Assembly (NCBI GenBank): GCA_018398805.1
Contig: JAGFBZ010002260.1
Location: 1,364,001 to 1,428,000, forward strand
Source: Hirundichthys speculiger
Lineage: Eukaryota; Chordata; Actinopteri; Beloniformes; Exocoetidae
Reading direction: 5' to 3'
DNA: 64,000 nucleotides
Shown here: positions 34,250-43,380 of the stretch, one piece after another
How positions within the stretch are numbered: position 1 is the stretch's first letter
Layout of the letters: each line of letters begins with the position of its first letter
Notes under the pieces: generated by a model
The model's database searches: none
Seen by the model: the letters and a program-made list of their open reading frames with translations, nothing else
What the model was told of the DNA's origin: nothing
Position numbers and translations under genes: made by a program

Positions 34250-36832
34250 ACGTCCAGGGGGTTGGCCTCGGCGCCTGACGGAGGCCAAAAACAGTCCAGG
34301 GGGCGGCCTCAGCACCAGACGGAGGCCCAAAACAGTCCAGGGGGCGGCCTCAGCGCCAGACGGAGGCCCAAAACAATCCAGGGGGCGGCCTCAGCGCCAG
34401 ACGGAGGCCCAAAACAGTCCAGGGGGCGGCCTCAGCGCCAGACGGAGGCCCAAAACAATCCAGGGGGCGGCCTCAGCGCCAGACGGAGGCCCAAAACAGT
34501 CCAGGGGGCTGGCCTCAGCGCCAGACGGAGGCCCAAAACAGTCCAGGGGGCGGCCTCAGCGCCAGACGGAGGCCCAAAACAGTCCAGGGGGCTGCCTCGG
34601 CACCTGACGGAGGCCAAAAACAGTCCAGGGGGCGGCCTCAGCGCCAGACGGAGGCCCAAAACAGTCCAGGGGGCGGCCTCAGCGCCAGACGGAGGCCCAA
34701 AACAGTCCAGGGGGTTGGCCTCGGCGCCTGACGGAGGCCAAAAACAGTCCAGGGGGCGGCCTCAGCGCCAGACGGAGGCCCAAAACAGTCCAGGGGGCTG
34801 CCTCGGTGCCTGACGGAGGCCAAAAACAGTCCAGGGGGCAGCCCTTAGCGCCAGACGGAGGCCCAAAACAGTCCAGGGGGCGGCCTCAGCGCCAGACGGA
34901 GGCCCAAAACAGTCCAGGGGGCGGCCTCAGCGCCAGACGGAGGCCCTAAACAGTCCAGGGGGCGGCCTCAGCGCCAGACGGAGGCCCAAAACAGTCCAGG
35001 GGGCGGCCTCAGCGCCAGACGGAGGCCCAAAACAGTCCAGAGGGTCGGCCTCAGCGCCGGAAGGAGGCCCTAAACAGTCCAGGGGGCGGCCTCAGCGCCA
35101 GACGGAGGCCAAAAACAGTCCAGGCGGTCGACCCCGGCACCTGACGGAGGCCCAAAACAGTCCAGGCAGTCGGCCCCGGCGCCAGACGGAGGTCCAAAAC
35201 AGTCCAGGCGGTCGGCCTCAGCGCCAGACGTAGGCCCAAAACAGTCCACGGGGGTGGCCTCGGCGCCAGACGGAGGCCCATAACAGTCCACGGGGGCGGC
35301 CTCGGTGCCAGACGGAGGCCTGTAACAGTCGACGGGGGCTGCCTTGGTGCCAGACAGAGGTCCGTAACAGTCCACGGGGGTGGCCTTGGCGCCAGACGGA
35401 GGCCCATAACAGTCCAGGGTGTCGGCCTTGGTGCCAGACGGAGGCCCGTAACAGTCCATGGGGGCTGCCTTGGTGCCAGACAGAGGCCCGTAACAGTCCA
35501 CGGGGGTGGCCTTGGCGCCAGACGGAGGCCCGTAACAGTCCAGGGTGTCGGCCTTGGCGCCAGACGGGGGCCCGTAACAGTCCACGGGGGCGGCCTTGGT
35601 GCCAGATGGAGGCCCGTAACAGTCCACGGGGGCAGCCTTGGCGCCAGACGGAGGCCCGTAACAGTCCACGGGGGCGGCCTTGGTGCCAGACGGAGGCCCG
35701 TAACAGTCCACGGGGGCGGCCTTGGCGCCAGACGGAGGCCCGTAACAGTCCAGGGTGTCAGCCTTGGCGCCAGACGGAGGCCCGTAACAGTCCACGGGGG
35801 CGGCCTTGGTGCCAGACGGAGGCCCGTAACAGTCCACGGGGGCGGCCTTGGTGCCAGACGGAGGCCCGTAACAGTCCAGGGTGTCGGCCTTGGTGCCAGA
35901 CGGAGGCCCATAACAGTCCACGGGGGTGGCCTCGGTGCCAGACGGAGGCCCGTAACAGTCCACGGGGGCTGCCTTGGTGCCAGACAGAGGTCCGTAACAG
36001 TCCACGGGGGTGGCCTTGGCGCCAGACGGAGGCCCATAACAGTCCAGGGTGTCGGCCTTGGTGCCAGACGGAGGCCCGTAACAGTCCACGGGGGCTGCCT
36101 TGGTGCCAGACAGAGGCCCGTAACAGTCCACGGGGGTGGCCTTGGCGCCAGACGGAGGCCCATAACAGTCTAGGGTGTCGGCCTTGGCGCCAGACGGAGG
36201 CCCGTAACAGTCCAGGGTGTCGGCCTTGGCGCCAGACGGAGGCCCGTAACAGTCTACGGGGGCGGCCTTGGTGCCAGACAGAGGTCCGTAACAGTCCACG
36301 GGGGCGGCCTTGGCGCCAGACGGAGGCCCGTAACAGTCCACGGGGGCGGCCTTGGCGCCAGACGGAGGCCCGTAACAGTCCACGGGGGCGGCCTTGGTGC
36401 CAGACGGAGGCCCGTAACAGTCCACGGAGGCGGCCTTGGTGCCAGACGGAGGCCCGTAACAGTCCAGGGTGTCGGCCTTGGTGCCAGACGGAGGCCCGTA
36501 ACAGTCCACGGGGGCGGCCTTGGTGCCAGACGGAGGCCCGTAACAGTCCACGTAGGCGGCCTTGGTGCCAGACGGAGGCCCATAACAGTCCAGGGTGTCG
36601 GCCTTGGTGCCAGACGGAGGCCCGTAACAGTCCACGGGGGAGGCCTTGGTGCCAGACGGAGGCCCGTAACAGTCCACGGGGGCGGCCTTGGTGCCAGACG
36701 GAGGCCCGTAACAGTCCACGGAGGCGGCCTTGGTGCCAGACGGAGGCCCGTAACAGTCCAGGGTGTCGGCCTTGGTGCCAGACGGAGGCCCGTAACAGTC
36801 CATGGGGGGCAGCCTCGGCGCCAGACGGGAGC
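34250..36832. repeat. GC-rich minisatellite, about 60 units of 41-42 bp
   Basis: Units read CAGTCCA(G/C)GGGG..GGCC, then GC(C/G)CCAGACGGAGGCCC. From 34250 to about 35075 the period is 41 bp (unit end CCCAAAA). From about 35075-35116 onward it is 42 bp (unit end CCCGTAA, with an extra base in CCACGGGGG). The second block has unit variants (CCACGGGGGCGG, CCAGGGTGTCGG, CTGCCTTGG) that recur in order. Several long frames are open on both strands only because 42 is a multiple of three. I do not call them genes. It lies between hAT-derived segments. Confidence 0.95.
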
Positions 36833-37070
36833 CCAGGACTGACTGCAACCCCTGCTGCGGCGGCAGCGAGGAGCCTGACGGCCCAGGCACAGTCACAGCC
36901 GACTTGTCACAACCACAGCCCCTTGTCGGTGGACACTCAGCCGGCTGCAGCTTCCGCTGCAGCGGCGACGGTAACGGTGGAGACTCGGCCGGTTGCAGCT
37001 CCCACTGCAGCGGCGACGGTGAAGCAACCCTGGACCAACAACACCAAAAACTGGTTCTACTGACACACCA
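36833..37070 (+). repeat. GC-rich tail with a short imperfect duplication
   Basis: CAGCCGGCTGCAGCTTCCG (from 36939) and CGGCCGGTTGCAGCTCCCA (from 36987) are adjacent copies of about 48 bp. Each ends CTGCAGCGGCGACGGT. The plus frame here is Ala/Thr-rich and ends at 37063. No known domain is present. Confidence 0.6.
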
Positions 37071-37222
37071 GAATGGGACAAACTGCAGAGACTGAGCACT
37101 CTTCTAGAGCCCTGCAGGTGAGGAATGCACATATAATGTGCAAATTGAAAATTAATTTGAACTGATCGAGCTCAAATTAAATGTTTAACTGATTTGCCAG
37201 CATACTAACTGGTGTTCAGATA

Positions 37223-37311
37223 TATTCAATTCAATTAAATTCCATTTTATTTGTATAGCGTCTGTTACAATGACAATTGTCTCTAGGTGCTTTACAGAGA
37301 CCCAGAGCATG
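37223..37311 (-). repeat. LINE 3' tail fragment, inverted
   Basis: AATTCAATTAAATTCC through TTGTCTCTAGGTGCTTTAC is the reverse complement of the 3' tail of the LINE ending at 24002. It is flanked by a (TG)n run at 37310-37340. Confidence 0.7.
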
Positions 37312-37344
37312 TGTGTGTATATTGTGTGTGTGTGTGTGTTACTC

Positions 37345-37560
37345 TTGCGCAGGTATGTAACTGAGGTTCTGGGTGCAGAGACCGATATCTCCTGCTCAGT
37401 CGTACTACCTGCTCTCTGCCACCTGCATCAAGTGATGAAGGTCTCTGAAGAAGACCCTGCATATGTGGTGAAATTTAAGACAATCTTCATGGAAGACCTT
37501 GCCTCCCGCCAAGAAAATACTAACAATGCATGGCTCAAGCTATGTTCCATTCACCTATTC
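37345..37560 (+). pseudogene. hAT (ZBED-like) transposase fragment
   Basis: The plus frame reads RYVTEVLGAETDISCSVVL, then LPALCHLHQVMKVSEEDPAY, FKTIFMEDLASRQENTN and WLKL. I recognise this as the middle part of fish ZBED-type hAT transposases, before the conserved DPRFK block. It ends at a stop after about 70 codons of homology and is followed by poly-A. Downstream (37720-37790) an AATCG/TTAATTAG-rich segment resembles a hAT subterminal region. Confidence 0.6.
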
Positions 37561-37794
37561 TGTATTTGCTAAAAAAAAAAAAAAAAAAATTAAATAATTT
37601 TTTTCGATTTGTCATTAATAAAAACCAAATGTAATATCCACTTCTTGTCATTTATCTTTCTGTTTTGAGAACAGTACACAAAAAATGTGAATTTTTCAAT
37701 AATATTTAGGATTGTGATGAATCGAAATTAATTCAAGAAACCTTGTGATTAATTAGATTAGAAATTTGTAATCGTTTGGCCCTTTAAATAACTA

Positions 37795-38225
37795 GAAAAG
37801 CACTCTGAGAGCACAGACCTCCGCCAGGCCCAACATTTCCCCATACAGGGATTTACAGATTGCAATAAAATCCGTGTTCTGGATCAGATCCAGATCAGCC
37901 TTTGAAATTTGATAGAGGTTTTCATTGTCAATCCCTGAGTGAAATTACAGGAGTTTTGGCCAATAATTAACTGAGAAACAAATTTTTTTGGCCCCATTTA
38001 CCGCAATGTTATCGAAAATTTGAAAGTGATCCAGAATCCAGGATTTCTTCTGGATCACAACCAAAATGAAATCAGTTCTTCCGTTTCACATTTCAGCAAA
38101 AATTTCACTAAAATTCATCCATGACTTTTTGAGTTATCTTGAACACAGACAGACAAACAAACAAACAAACAAACAGACAAATAAACGCTGCAAAAACAAC
38201 CTCCTTGGTGGAGGTAATAAGTGTT
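37795..38225 (+). repeat. Dispersed fish repeat with GACAAACAAACA tract
   Basis: It begins AGCACTCTGAGAGCACAGACCTCCGCC and ends CCTCCTTGGTGGAGGTAATA. The two ends are partly inverted (ACCTCCGCCA and TGGTGGAGGT). The interior contains TTTTTGAGTTATCTTG and a (CAAA)n tract. I recognise the pattern as a common fish repeat, but its class is unsure. Confidence 0.6.
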
Positions 38226-38350
38226 CTGGTGGAGCTTTGAAAAACAACGACACTGCAAGGAGGGGAACCTGGTTCTAGTAAATTAGAAGAACCGCTACCA
38301 GCACCTTCAGGAATGAAAGAAGACTTTGCTCTGAAATACTGATTGTTCTT

Positions 38351-38356
38351 TTTATT
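38351..38356 (-). terminator. Candidate polyadenylation signal for the coiled-coil gene
   Basis: AATAAA on the minus strand lies about 330 bp past the stop at 38685. A second lies at 38363-38368. Confidence 0.4.
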
Positions 38357-38684
38357 GAATATTTTTATTAAACAGTAATGATTATAATATAGATTTTTCC
38401 AATTTCAGATCTTGTTCTCTGTGAAGGGAAGTAAATTATATTTTAAAGTGGACTTGCATCAGGTCAAAATGTTTTTTTCTGTCAAATTAAAAGTTTGTGG
38501 GAGAAACTCAGAGCTCCTGTAGAAAACCCACCAGCACAGAGGTAACATCCAGAACCAGTGAAAAGGCTGAACAGACTCAGTTCATGATGAATGAACAAGT
38601 GTGTCCAGACGTTTAACTGTTACTGTGTGTGAATAATAAACCTCTGTGCTGCCCTTTGACCTGTTACAGTCCTGGTTCTGTGTC

Positions 38685-40244
38685 CTAATGTTGTCTTTTC
38701 TTTGAACTTTTGGGTCGGCGCAGGCACTTTGGAGTCAGTAATCTGATGAATCGCCTCAGCAAAGAAGGTTTCTCCGGTGTTTTGGAGACCTCTTCTGCAT
38801 GTCGGACCTCAGTTTGTGCAGCCGAATCCTCCGGTTCTGGTCTCGACAAGTCCTCTGTTGGAATGACTATCTGTGGTTCAGGGGACTTTTCAAGGATCTC
38901 AAGTTGCTTGTCGATGGCGAGCATTTCTTCTTCCTTGTTGCGTCGACGCTTTTTCTTTTTCTTCTGTAATAATTCTTCTAGGAAGGAGTCATTTTCTACT
39001 GGTACCGCCCCCACCAGCTCAGAGACCTCTTTATCGTGTCGGACCTCAGTTTGTGCAGCCGAATCCTCCGGTTCTGGTCTCGACAAGACCTCTGTTGGAA
39101 TGACTTCCTGTGGTTCAGGGGACTTTTCAAGGATTTCAAGTTGCTTGTCGATGGCGAGCATTTCTTCTTCCTTGTTGCGTCGACGCTTTTTCTTTTTCTT
39201 CTGTAATAATTCTTCTAGGAAGGAGTCATTTTCTACTGGTACCGCCTCCACCAGCTCAGAGACCCCCTCAGGTTTTTCTGGCTCTACAAAGATCCAGGTT
39301 GGAATCAAAATGTCAGATTCAGGACCATCACTGAAGACATCAAGTTCTCTCAGTTTGGAGAACTTTTCAGGCTCCACATCTTCAGATTGTTTGGAAATGT
39401 GCATTTTTGTACATGTTGCCAGTTTGTTAGTTTGCACATTTCCACTCAGCTCAGGCTGCTCTTTGCTCAGTTCAGCTACTTTACAATTAAGATTTTTTAT
39501 AATTTGATCCTGTTCTTCAATTTTTGAGGCCATTTGAAGAATATTTCGCTTCTTTTTTGTTAAGTTCTTTGTAATCTTTTTCAGGTTACGTCCAAACTGC
39601 TTCTCCCTGTTTTTTCTTTTCTTTGTGAAGTCCTCTTGCATATCAATAACAATGTTGTGACATGCAGCGAGCTGTCTTTCAGCTTCTTGTCTGAGTTGCA
39701 CTTCTCTCTTCAAAGCAGCTGCTAAACGTTGGCCATCTTGATCAGGCTGTCCATTTTGTGCTCGTACGTTTGCCTGTCTTTCCTGATGAAGGAGAAAGCT
39801 ATTTTTTTGTAGCCTGTTTTTCATGTCTAACAGCTGCATTTTCAGGAGGTAAATCTCATTTTTATCTCTTTCATGAGCGGGAGTGCTACTCAGGTCCGTC
39901 AACTTTCCTTCATTTTCACATTTGGGTGGTGAAAGTTGAGGTGGGTTATCCCAAACTTCCCTCAAGTCATTATGAGGAGAGCTGATAATCCCTCCGGCTT
40001 CATTTTTAAAATCAATATCTTCTACCTTGTCAGCCCCGTGCTGTTTAGGTGATGTTTTGCCTTGATTCATTTTTCTGAATAATGTATCAGTGTTCAATAA
40101 TAAAGGTTTGTTAACTGTGATGTCTCTGTCACCAGTGAAGAATGTACAGGAACGAGGTCGGATAATGAACCTACCGTTGCTGTATGACGTCATGCAATAT
40201 GGCGTCATCGGCGACTGTGACCACGCCCACCAGCTGTCAATCAA
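38685..40244 (-). CDS. Intronless coiled-coil protein with internal tandem duplication, function unknown
   Basis: The uninterrupted minus frame has 519 codons. A more likely start is the second in-frame ATG cluster at 40070 (MNQGKTSPKQ), giving 461 residues, because the upstream part overlaps promoter-like DNA. From the first Met, residues of about 125-265 are predicted coiled coil: charged heptads such as LKREVQLRQEAERQL, then a strongly basic KKRKNREKQFGRNLKKITK stretch. Residues of about 333-490 hold two nearly identical 79-residue units with VPVENDSFLEELLQKKKKK, RRRNKEEEMLAIDKQLEIL and DSAAQTEVRH. The C-terminus is basic (LRRFIRLLTPKCLRRPKSS). The KKKKKRRR clusters could be nuclear signals. 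I do not recognise the family. The lack of introns suggests a retrocopy or a lineage-specific gene. It sits among transposons but shows no transposase motif. Confidence 0.65.
   Translation of the reverse strand: MIDSWWAWSQSPMTPYCMTSYSNGRFIIRPRSCTFFTGDRDITVNKPLLLNTDTLFRKMNQGKTSPKQHGADKVEDIDFKNEAGGIISSPHNDLREVWDNPPQLSPPKCENEGKLTDLSSTPAHERDKNEIYLLKMQLLDMKNRLQKNSFLLHQERQANVRAQNGQPDQDGQRLAAALKREVQLRQEAERQLAACHNIVIDMQEDFTKKRKNREKQFGRNLKKITKNLTKKKRNILQMASKIEEQDQIIKNLNCKVAELSKEQPELSGNVQTNKLATCTKMHISKQSEDVEPEKFSKLRELDVFSDGPESDILIPTWIFVEPEKPEGVSELVEAVPVENDSFLEELLQKKKKKRRRNKEEEMLAIDKQLEILEKSPEPQEVIPTEVLSRPEPEDSAAQTEVRHDKEVSELVGAVPVENDSFLEELLQKKKKKRRRNKEEEMLAIDKQLEILEKSPEPQIVIPTEDLSRPEPEDSAAQTEVRHAEEVSKTPEKPSLLRRFIRLLTPKCLRRPKSSKKRQH
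38785..39268 (-). repeat. 237-bp tandem duplication within the coiled-coil gene
   Basis: Two copies start with GTCGGACCTCAGTTTGTGC at 38801 and 39038. By eye they differ at about five positions. The period equals 79 codons, so the frame is kept. Confidence 0.95.
40185..40235 (-). promoter_or_regulatory. Promoter-like segment of the coiled-coil gene
   Basis: A perfect palindromic CRE (TGACGTCA, 40185-40192) is followed within 40 bp by ATGGCGTCATCGG and by CCACGCCCACC, a KLF/Sp-type box. This lies 115-165 bp upstream of the ATG at 40070, a typical promoter distance. No TATA box is evident. Confidence 0.45.
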
Positions 40245-40847
40245 AGTGAGCTATTTTTAGCGTGGCTGTGTTAGCTCCTGTTAACTTCTGATGCTGGATC
40301 AGCCCGAGGACTGGAGATGATGACATTTGTGGGCACAAATCCCAGAAGTTATCCGGCGCCCCTCTCCTCTACGGCTTCCTCCAGTTATCCCAGTAGAAGT
40401 AGACAGTTCCACCACTGCTCTGTCAGTCCCAGTTGTTCTGGTTCTGCTGAACTGACAGGAGTTTGTGAAAGCTCTTCCCTGTTCTGTCCTGACCCTCCTG
40501 TTAAATCTGTGCCTTCTCAATCAAAACTAAACATCTGCTTCAAAATTGAATTGGGTTTATTATATCATCTCCATCAATTGTAGACATTTTATTTAAATTG
40601 GGTTTAGTGCATGAACCTGTTTTTCAGCATTTCACACATATTGCTGTAATTCATATTGAATACAGACGCAGTTTCTTAAGTATTTGAAACAAATTAGATG
40701 CATGAATGAAAAATAATTAAATCAGTCATTGTGTGTTGGTGTGTAACATATAGCTCATTCTTCGTTGTTTCATTGACATTTGACAGGACAAATATGCACC
40801 ACATAAAGTTTATTATCATGTTTATTATAAATAATATTATAAATAAC
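40245..40847. other. Noncoding stretch upstream of the coiled-coil gene
   Basis: No gene is recognised. It is more GC-balanced up to 40520 and AT-rich after that. Confidence 0.4.
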
Positions 40848-41156
40848 TAGGGCTGTCAAAATTAACGCGTTAACGCGAGATGATTAGTTTCTGGAATTAA
40901 CGTGCTATTCTTTTTTTTAATGCATTAACGCACCGCAGGGAAGTTAGTTTTAAGTTGGATATTGTCAGACATTTGCTCCGGGTGAACCTCTCATTTGCTC
41001 AGGTGGGGGGGTGGCGACTCCAAGCAAGCCGCTCCAACATTTCTTACTCCAGGTTTTTTGGGGTGCTGAATTTCAATTTAGGGCTGAAGCACCCCTAAAA
41101 AAGGGCTAGCCTCGCCCATGCGCGACATAAAAGCCCGTGTTGTCCCGTGTCCTGTT
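40848..41156 (+). mobile_element. hAT end fragment (TAGGGCTGTCAA family)
   Basis: TAGGGCTGTCAAAATTAACG at 40848 matches the ends of the 31109-32397 element. It is followed by alternating TTAACGCG. No matching right end is seen before the adjacent hAT copy at 41157. The interval also carries AAGGGCTAGCCTCGCCCATG (41101), shared with 33585. Confidence 0.6.
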
Positions 41157-41498
41157 GATTTCCAAAAAAGAGGACAATCGTCGCGGCCTCAAGACACAAA
41201 TTCAGACAGGCTTCTCGGAGGTTGATGAACATGCTTTATTATGCTTCAATGGTGCTAAATTAACTTCTGTAATGAAATTGAATTAAATTTGTAAAAACTT
41301 GTAACAAAATAATAGCTCTCTTAGACTCTTTTCAAATAAATAAATAAATAATATGGAATAATGTTCTAAATCTGAACTCTTCTGTTAGAAAATCCAGCTT
41401 CAACAATATATCTCTTAATAACTGTAATAAGATAAATAATAGAAGAGTCTCACAAAGATACTAACTTAACAAACAAAAAGGATCTATACTTTTCATCT

Positions 41499-41993
41499 TT
41501 AGTTGTCTTCTTCATCCTGCTTTTCCTCTTCATCCTCCTTATCAGCCCATCCATATTTTGCTGTAGAGCTGATCTTTCCCAGCAGTTTTCGGTTGCTCAA
41601 CAAATAAGCATGGAAGTCTTTGCAAGACATGTCTTTGAAGTTGTACTGAACTAGTAGAATCCCCTTTAGTGACTCTACAGAGAGCTGGTTCCTCTCCTTG
41701 GTCCACTGGCTTTGCATTAGTGAAAAAACCCTCTCAACATTTGCATTGTGAGAGGGAAGTGCAAAGACAAACTGTGCAATCTTCAGTAGCTCTGAGTAAC
41801 ATGCAATGCTTTTTGCCTTCTCAAAATATTTGGTCCACTTCTGGTGTACCTGCAGGCCACAGAACTCCTCATCATGGTTGCACGTTTCTGTGAATTTCCT
41901 CAGATTAGTGACCTGGTCAAAACACTTGACATCATCAACTTCCAGCCCCTTCTCTCCAAGGTACCTCCACATCATTCCAGTTTGGTGGCTCAC
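41499..41993 (-). pseudogene. hAT transposase, C-terminal hATC dimerisation part
   Basis: This 164-codon frame continues the transposase after the frameshift. It includes the diagnostic dimerisation motif FALPSHNANVERVFSLM, followed by ERNQLSVESLKGILLVQ, and ends in an acidic EDEEEKQDEEDN tail. The catalytic third acidic residue is expected near the NVERVFS block, where the Glu is present. Confidence 0.85.
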
Positions 41994-42003
41994 TCAGATC
42001 CAT

Positions 42004-43374
42004 CTACATGAATGTTGAGAACTCTTCCATCCACTTCTCCAGATACTCCAGACATGCACTGTACATGCCATGCACATCTGCACAGAACTGGTCACAGCCT
42101 TTGTCAAGTCCATCTTTGCGCTTCTGTGCCAGTAGTCCCTTAACTTTAAGGGACATGAAGCTGTTGCTCTTGCGTTGAAGAAGAATGGTGTGTATATTGT
42201 TTAATATCTTCTTCACCTCCATAATGGACATGTTCTCCTGTTCCGTTTCTTGAATGTGGGTGTGGAACACAGACATGAGTGTGTGCATGTGCCAAAGGTA
42301 GATCTCAGCAAAATCATTTTCAAAAAACCTCTTGAGTGCTATGGGTGGCTTTTGCTGAGACAGAAAATATGCCTTTAAAGCTGGAAACATCTGTAACATC
42401 CTCTCAATGCTTGGGAACAATGACAGCCACCTTGTCTTGCTGTGAGAGAGCATCCTTCTGTAATCAATCTCAACACAATCACAATACTCCTTCAGGCTCT
42501 CAGTGCGCACAGTGTAAATGTGGAAGTTCTGGTAGATTTTGAATATGATATTCTCAATGTCAGTTTCTATTGTGCCTGCCCCATGGTGCGCACAATTATT
42601 CAATATGTGTGCTGGGCAACCCACACCGATCAGAGTCTTGTTCTGCAGCAAACTCTTCAAATTTGCAAACACATTTTTTCCAGCTTCATCACGTCGGATT
42701 CCTCCAAAATTTGTGTTGCAATTGTCTCCAGTAAATGCAATGCATTTTTCAGACAGATTGTTTTTTGCCAGTGTTTCAGTGAGATATTTTGCTATGGTTT
42801 CTGCTGTCTCATTGGGTGTGTCTTTAACTTCAATCAATTTTGTTTGCACGCCACCATTCTTCCAGTCAAAATACTGGATTATGACTGGGAACATTTTCAC
42901 TGCTCCATGGTTACTCCCGTCTGTGGAAACACCACAGTACTGGATTTCTTTGAGTGCTTCATGAGTGACTTCAACAGAGTGGGGGGCTATAGCACCATTG
43001 ACAATGGCTTCGGTCTTGGTGCGAGCACTACTAAACCTTTTAGCAATGTCAGAGTCAGGAAATGCCTTTTTTTTTAGCAAGGTACTGGTGCAATCCATGG
43101 ACCTGTAGCTGTTGTGGTGTTTCACAGTATGAAATGCCATTGCACCTTCCGCTGCATTTACAGCATCCTCTGTTTTCCCAGGTCTAACAAAGAACTCAGT
43201 CAACTTTGCAGAAGAACTCTCACCTCGCACAGCTTTTTTTTTTATGTTTTTCGGTGTCCATGTGAGCTTTGAGATCCCCAGCACCTTTATTAGACACTGA
43301 GACATATGTGCAAGCTTTGCACACGGTGCACTCCGCAAGTGGACATGTCCGGGCAAAAGAGGACGCTTGTCCAC
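42004..43374 (-). pseudogene. hAT transposase, N-terminal and middle part
   Basis: A 456-codon frame contains the RNase-H-like transposase features of a hAT enzyme: VSTDGSNHGAVKMFPVIIQYF with the first catalytic Asp, CIAFTGDNCNTNFGG with a second Asp, VGCPAHILNNCAHHGA, and the all-alpha insertion region with KTRWLSLFPSIERML. The frame ends in TAG at 42004, before the dimerisation domain. The expected continuation (MDLSEPPNWNDVE) is readable right after the stop. It then shifts frame near 41965-41975. With one stop and one frameshift, the copy is inactive. The ATG at 43374 is the first one open, but a true BED-finger exon could lie further upstream. Confidence 0.85.
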
Positions 43375-43380
43375 CTTAAA

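Larger units (their letters stand above)
41157..43380 (-). mobile_element. hAT transposon copy with broken transposase
   Basis: The 3' region 41157-41498 is nearly identical to 30848-32500. The transposase frames follow up to 43374. The low-coordinate terminus (TAGGGTGACCAT in the sister copy) is missing here, lost at the junction with other hAT sequence. I could not define the opposite terminus. Confidence 0.75.

Noticed and set aside
34187..34813. Open plus frame of 208 codons over the 41-bp units
   Set aside because: The 41-bp period rotates through all three frames and simply lacks stops. There is no start context, splice signal or domain.
35070..36896. 608-codon minus frame in the minisatellite as a gene
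   Set aside because: It consists almost wholly of a 14-residue repeat, and equally long frames are open on the other strand and in another minus frame. Treated as repeat and kept only as a finding.
38710..39507. 265-codon plus frame opposite the coiled-coil gene
   Set aside because: It is the antisense shadow of the minus-strand frame (Ser/Phe-rich from reversed Lys/Glu codons).
42442..43077. 211-codon plus frame
   Set aside because: It is antisense to the hAT transposase and shows no motif.
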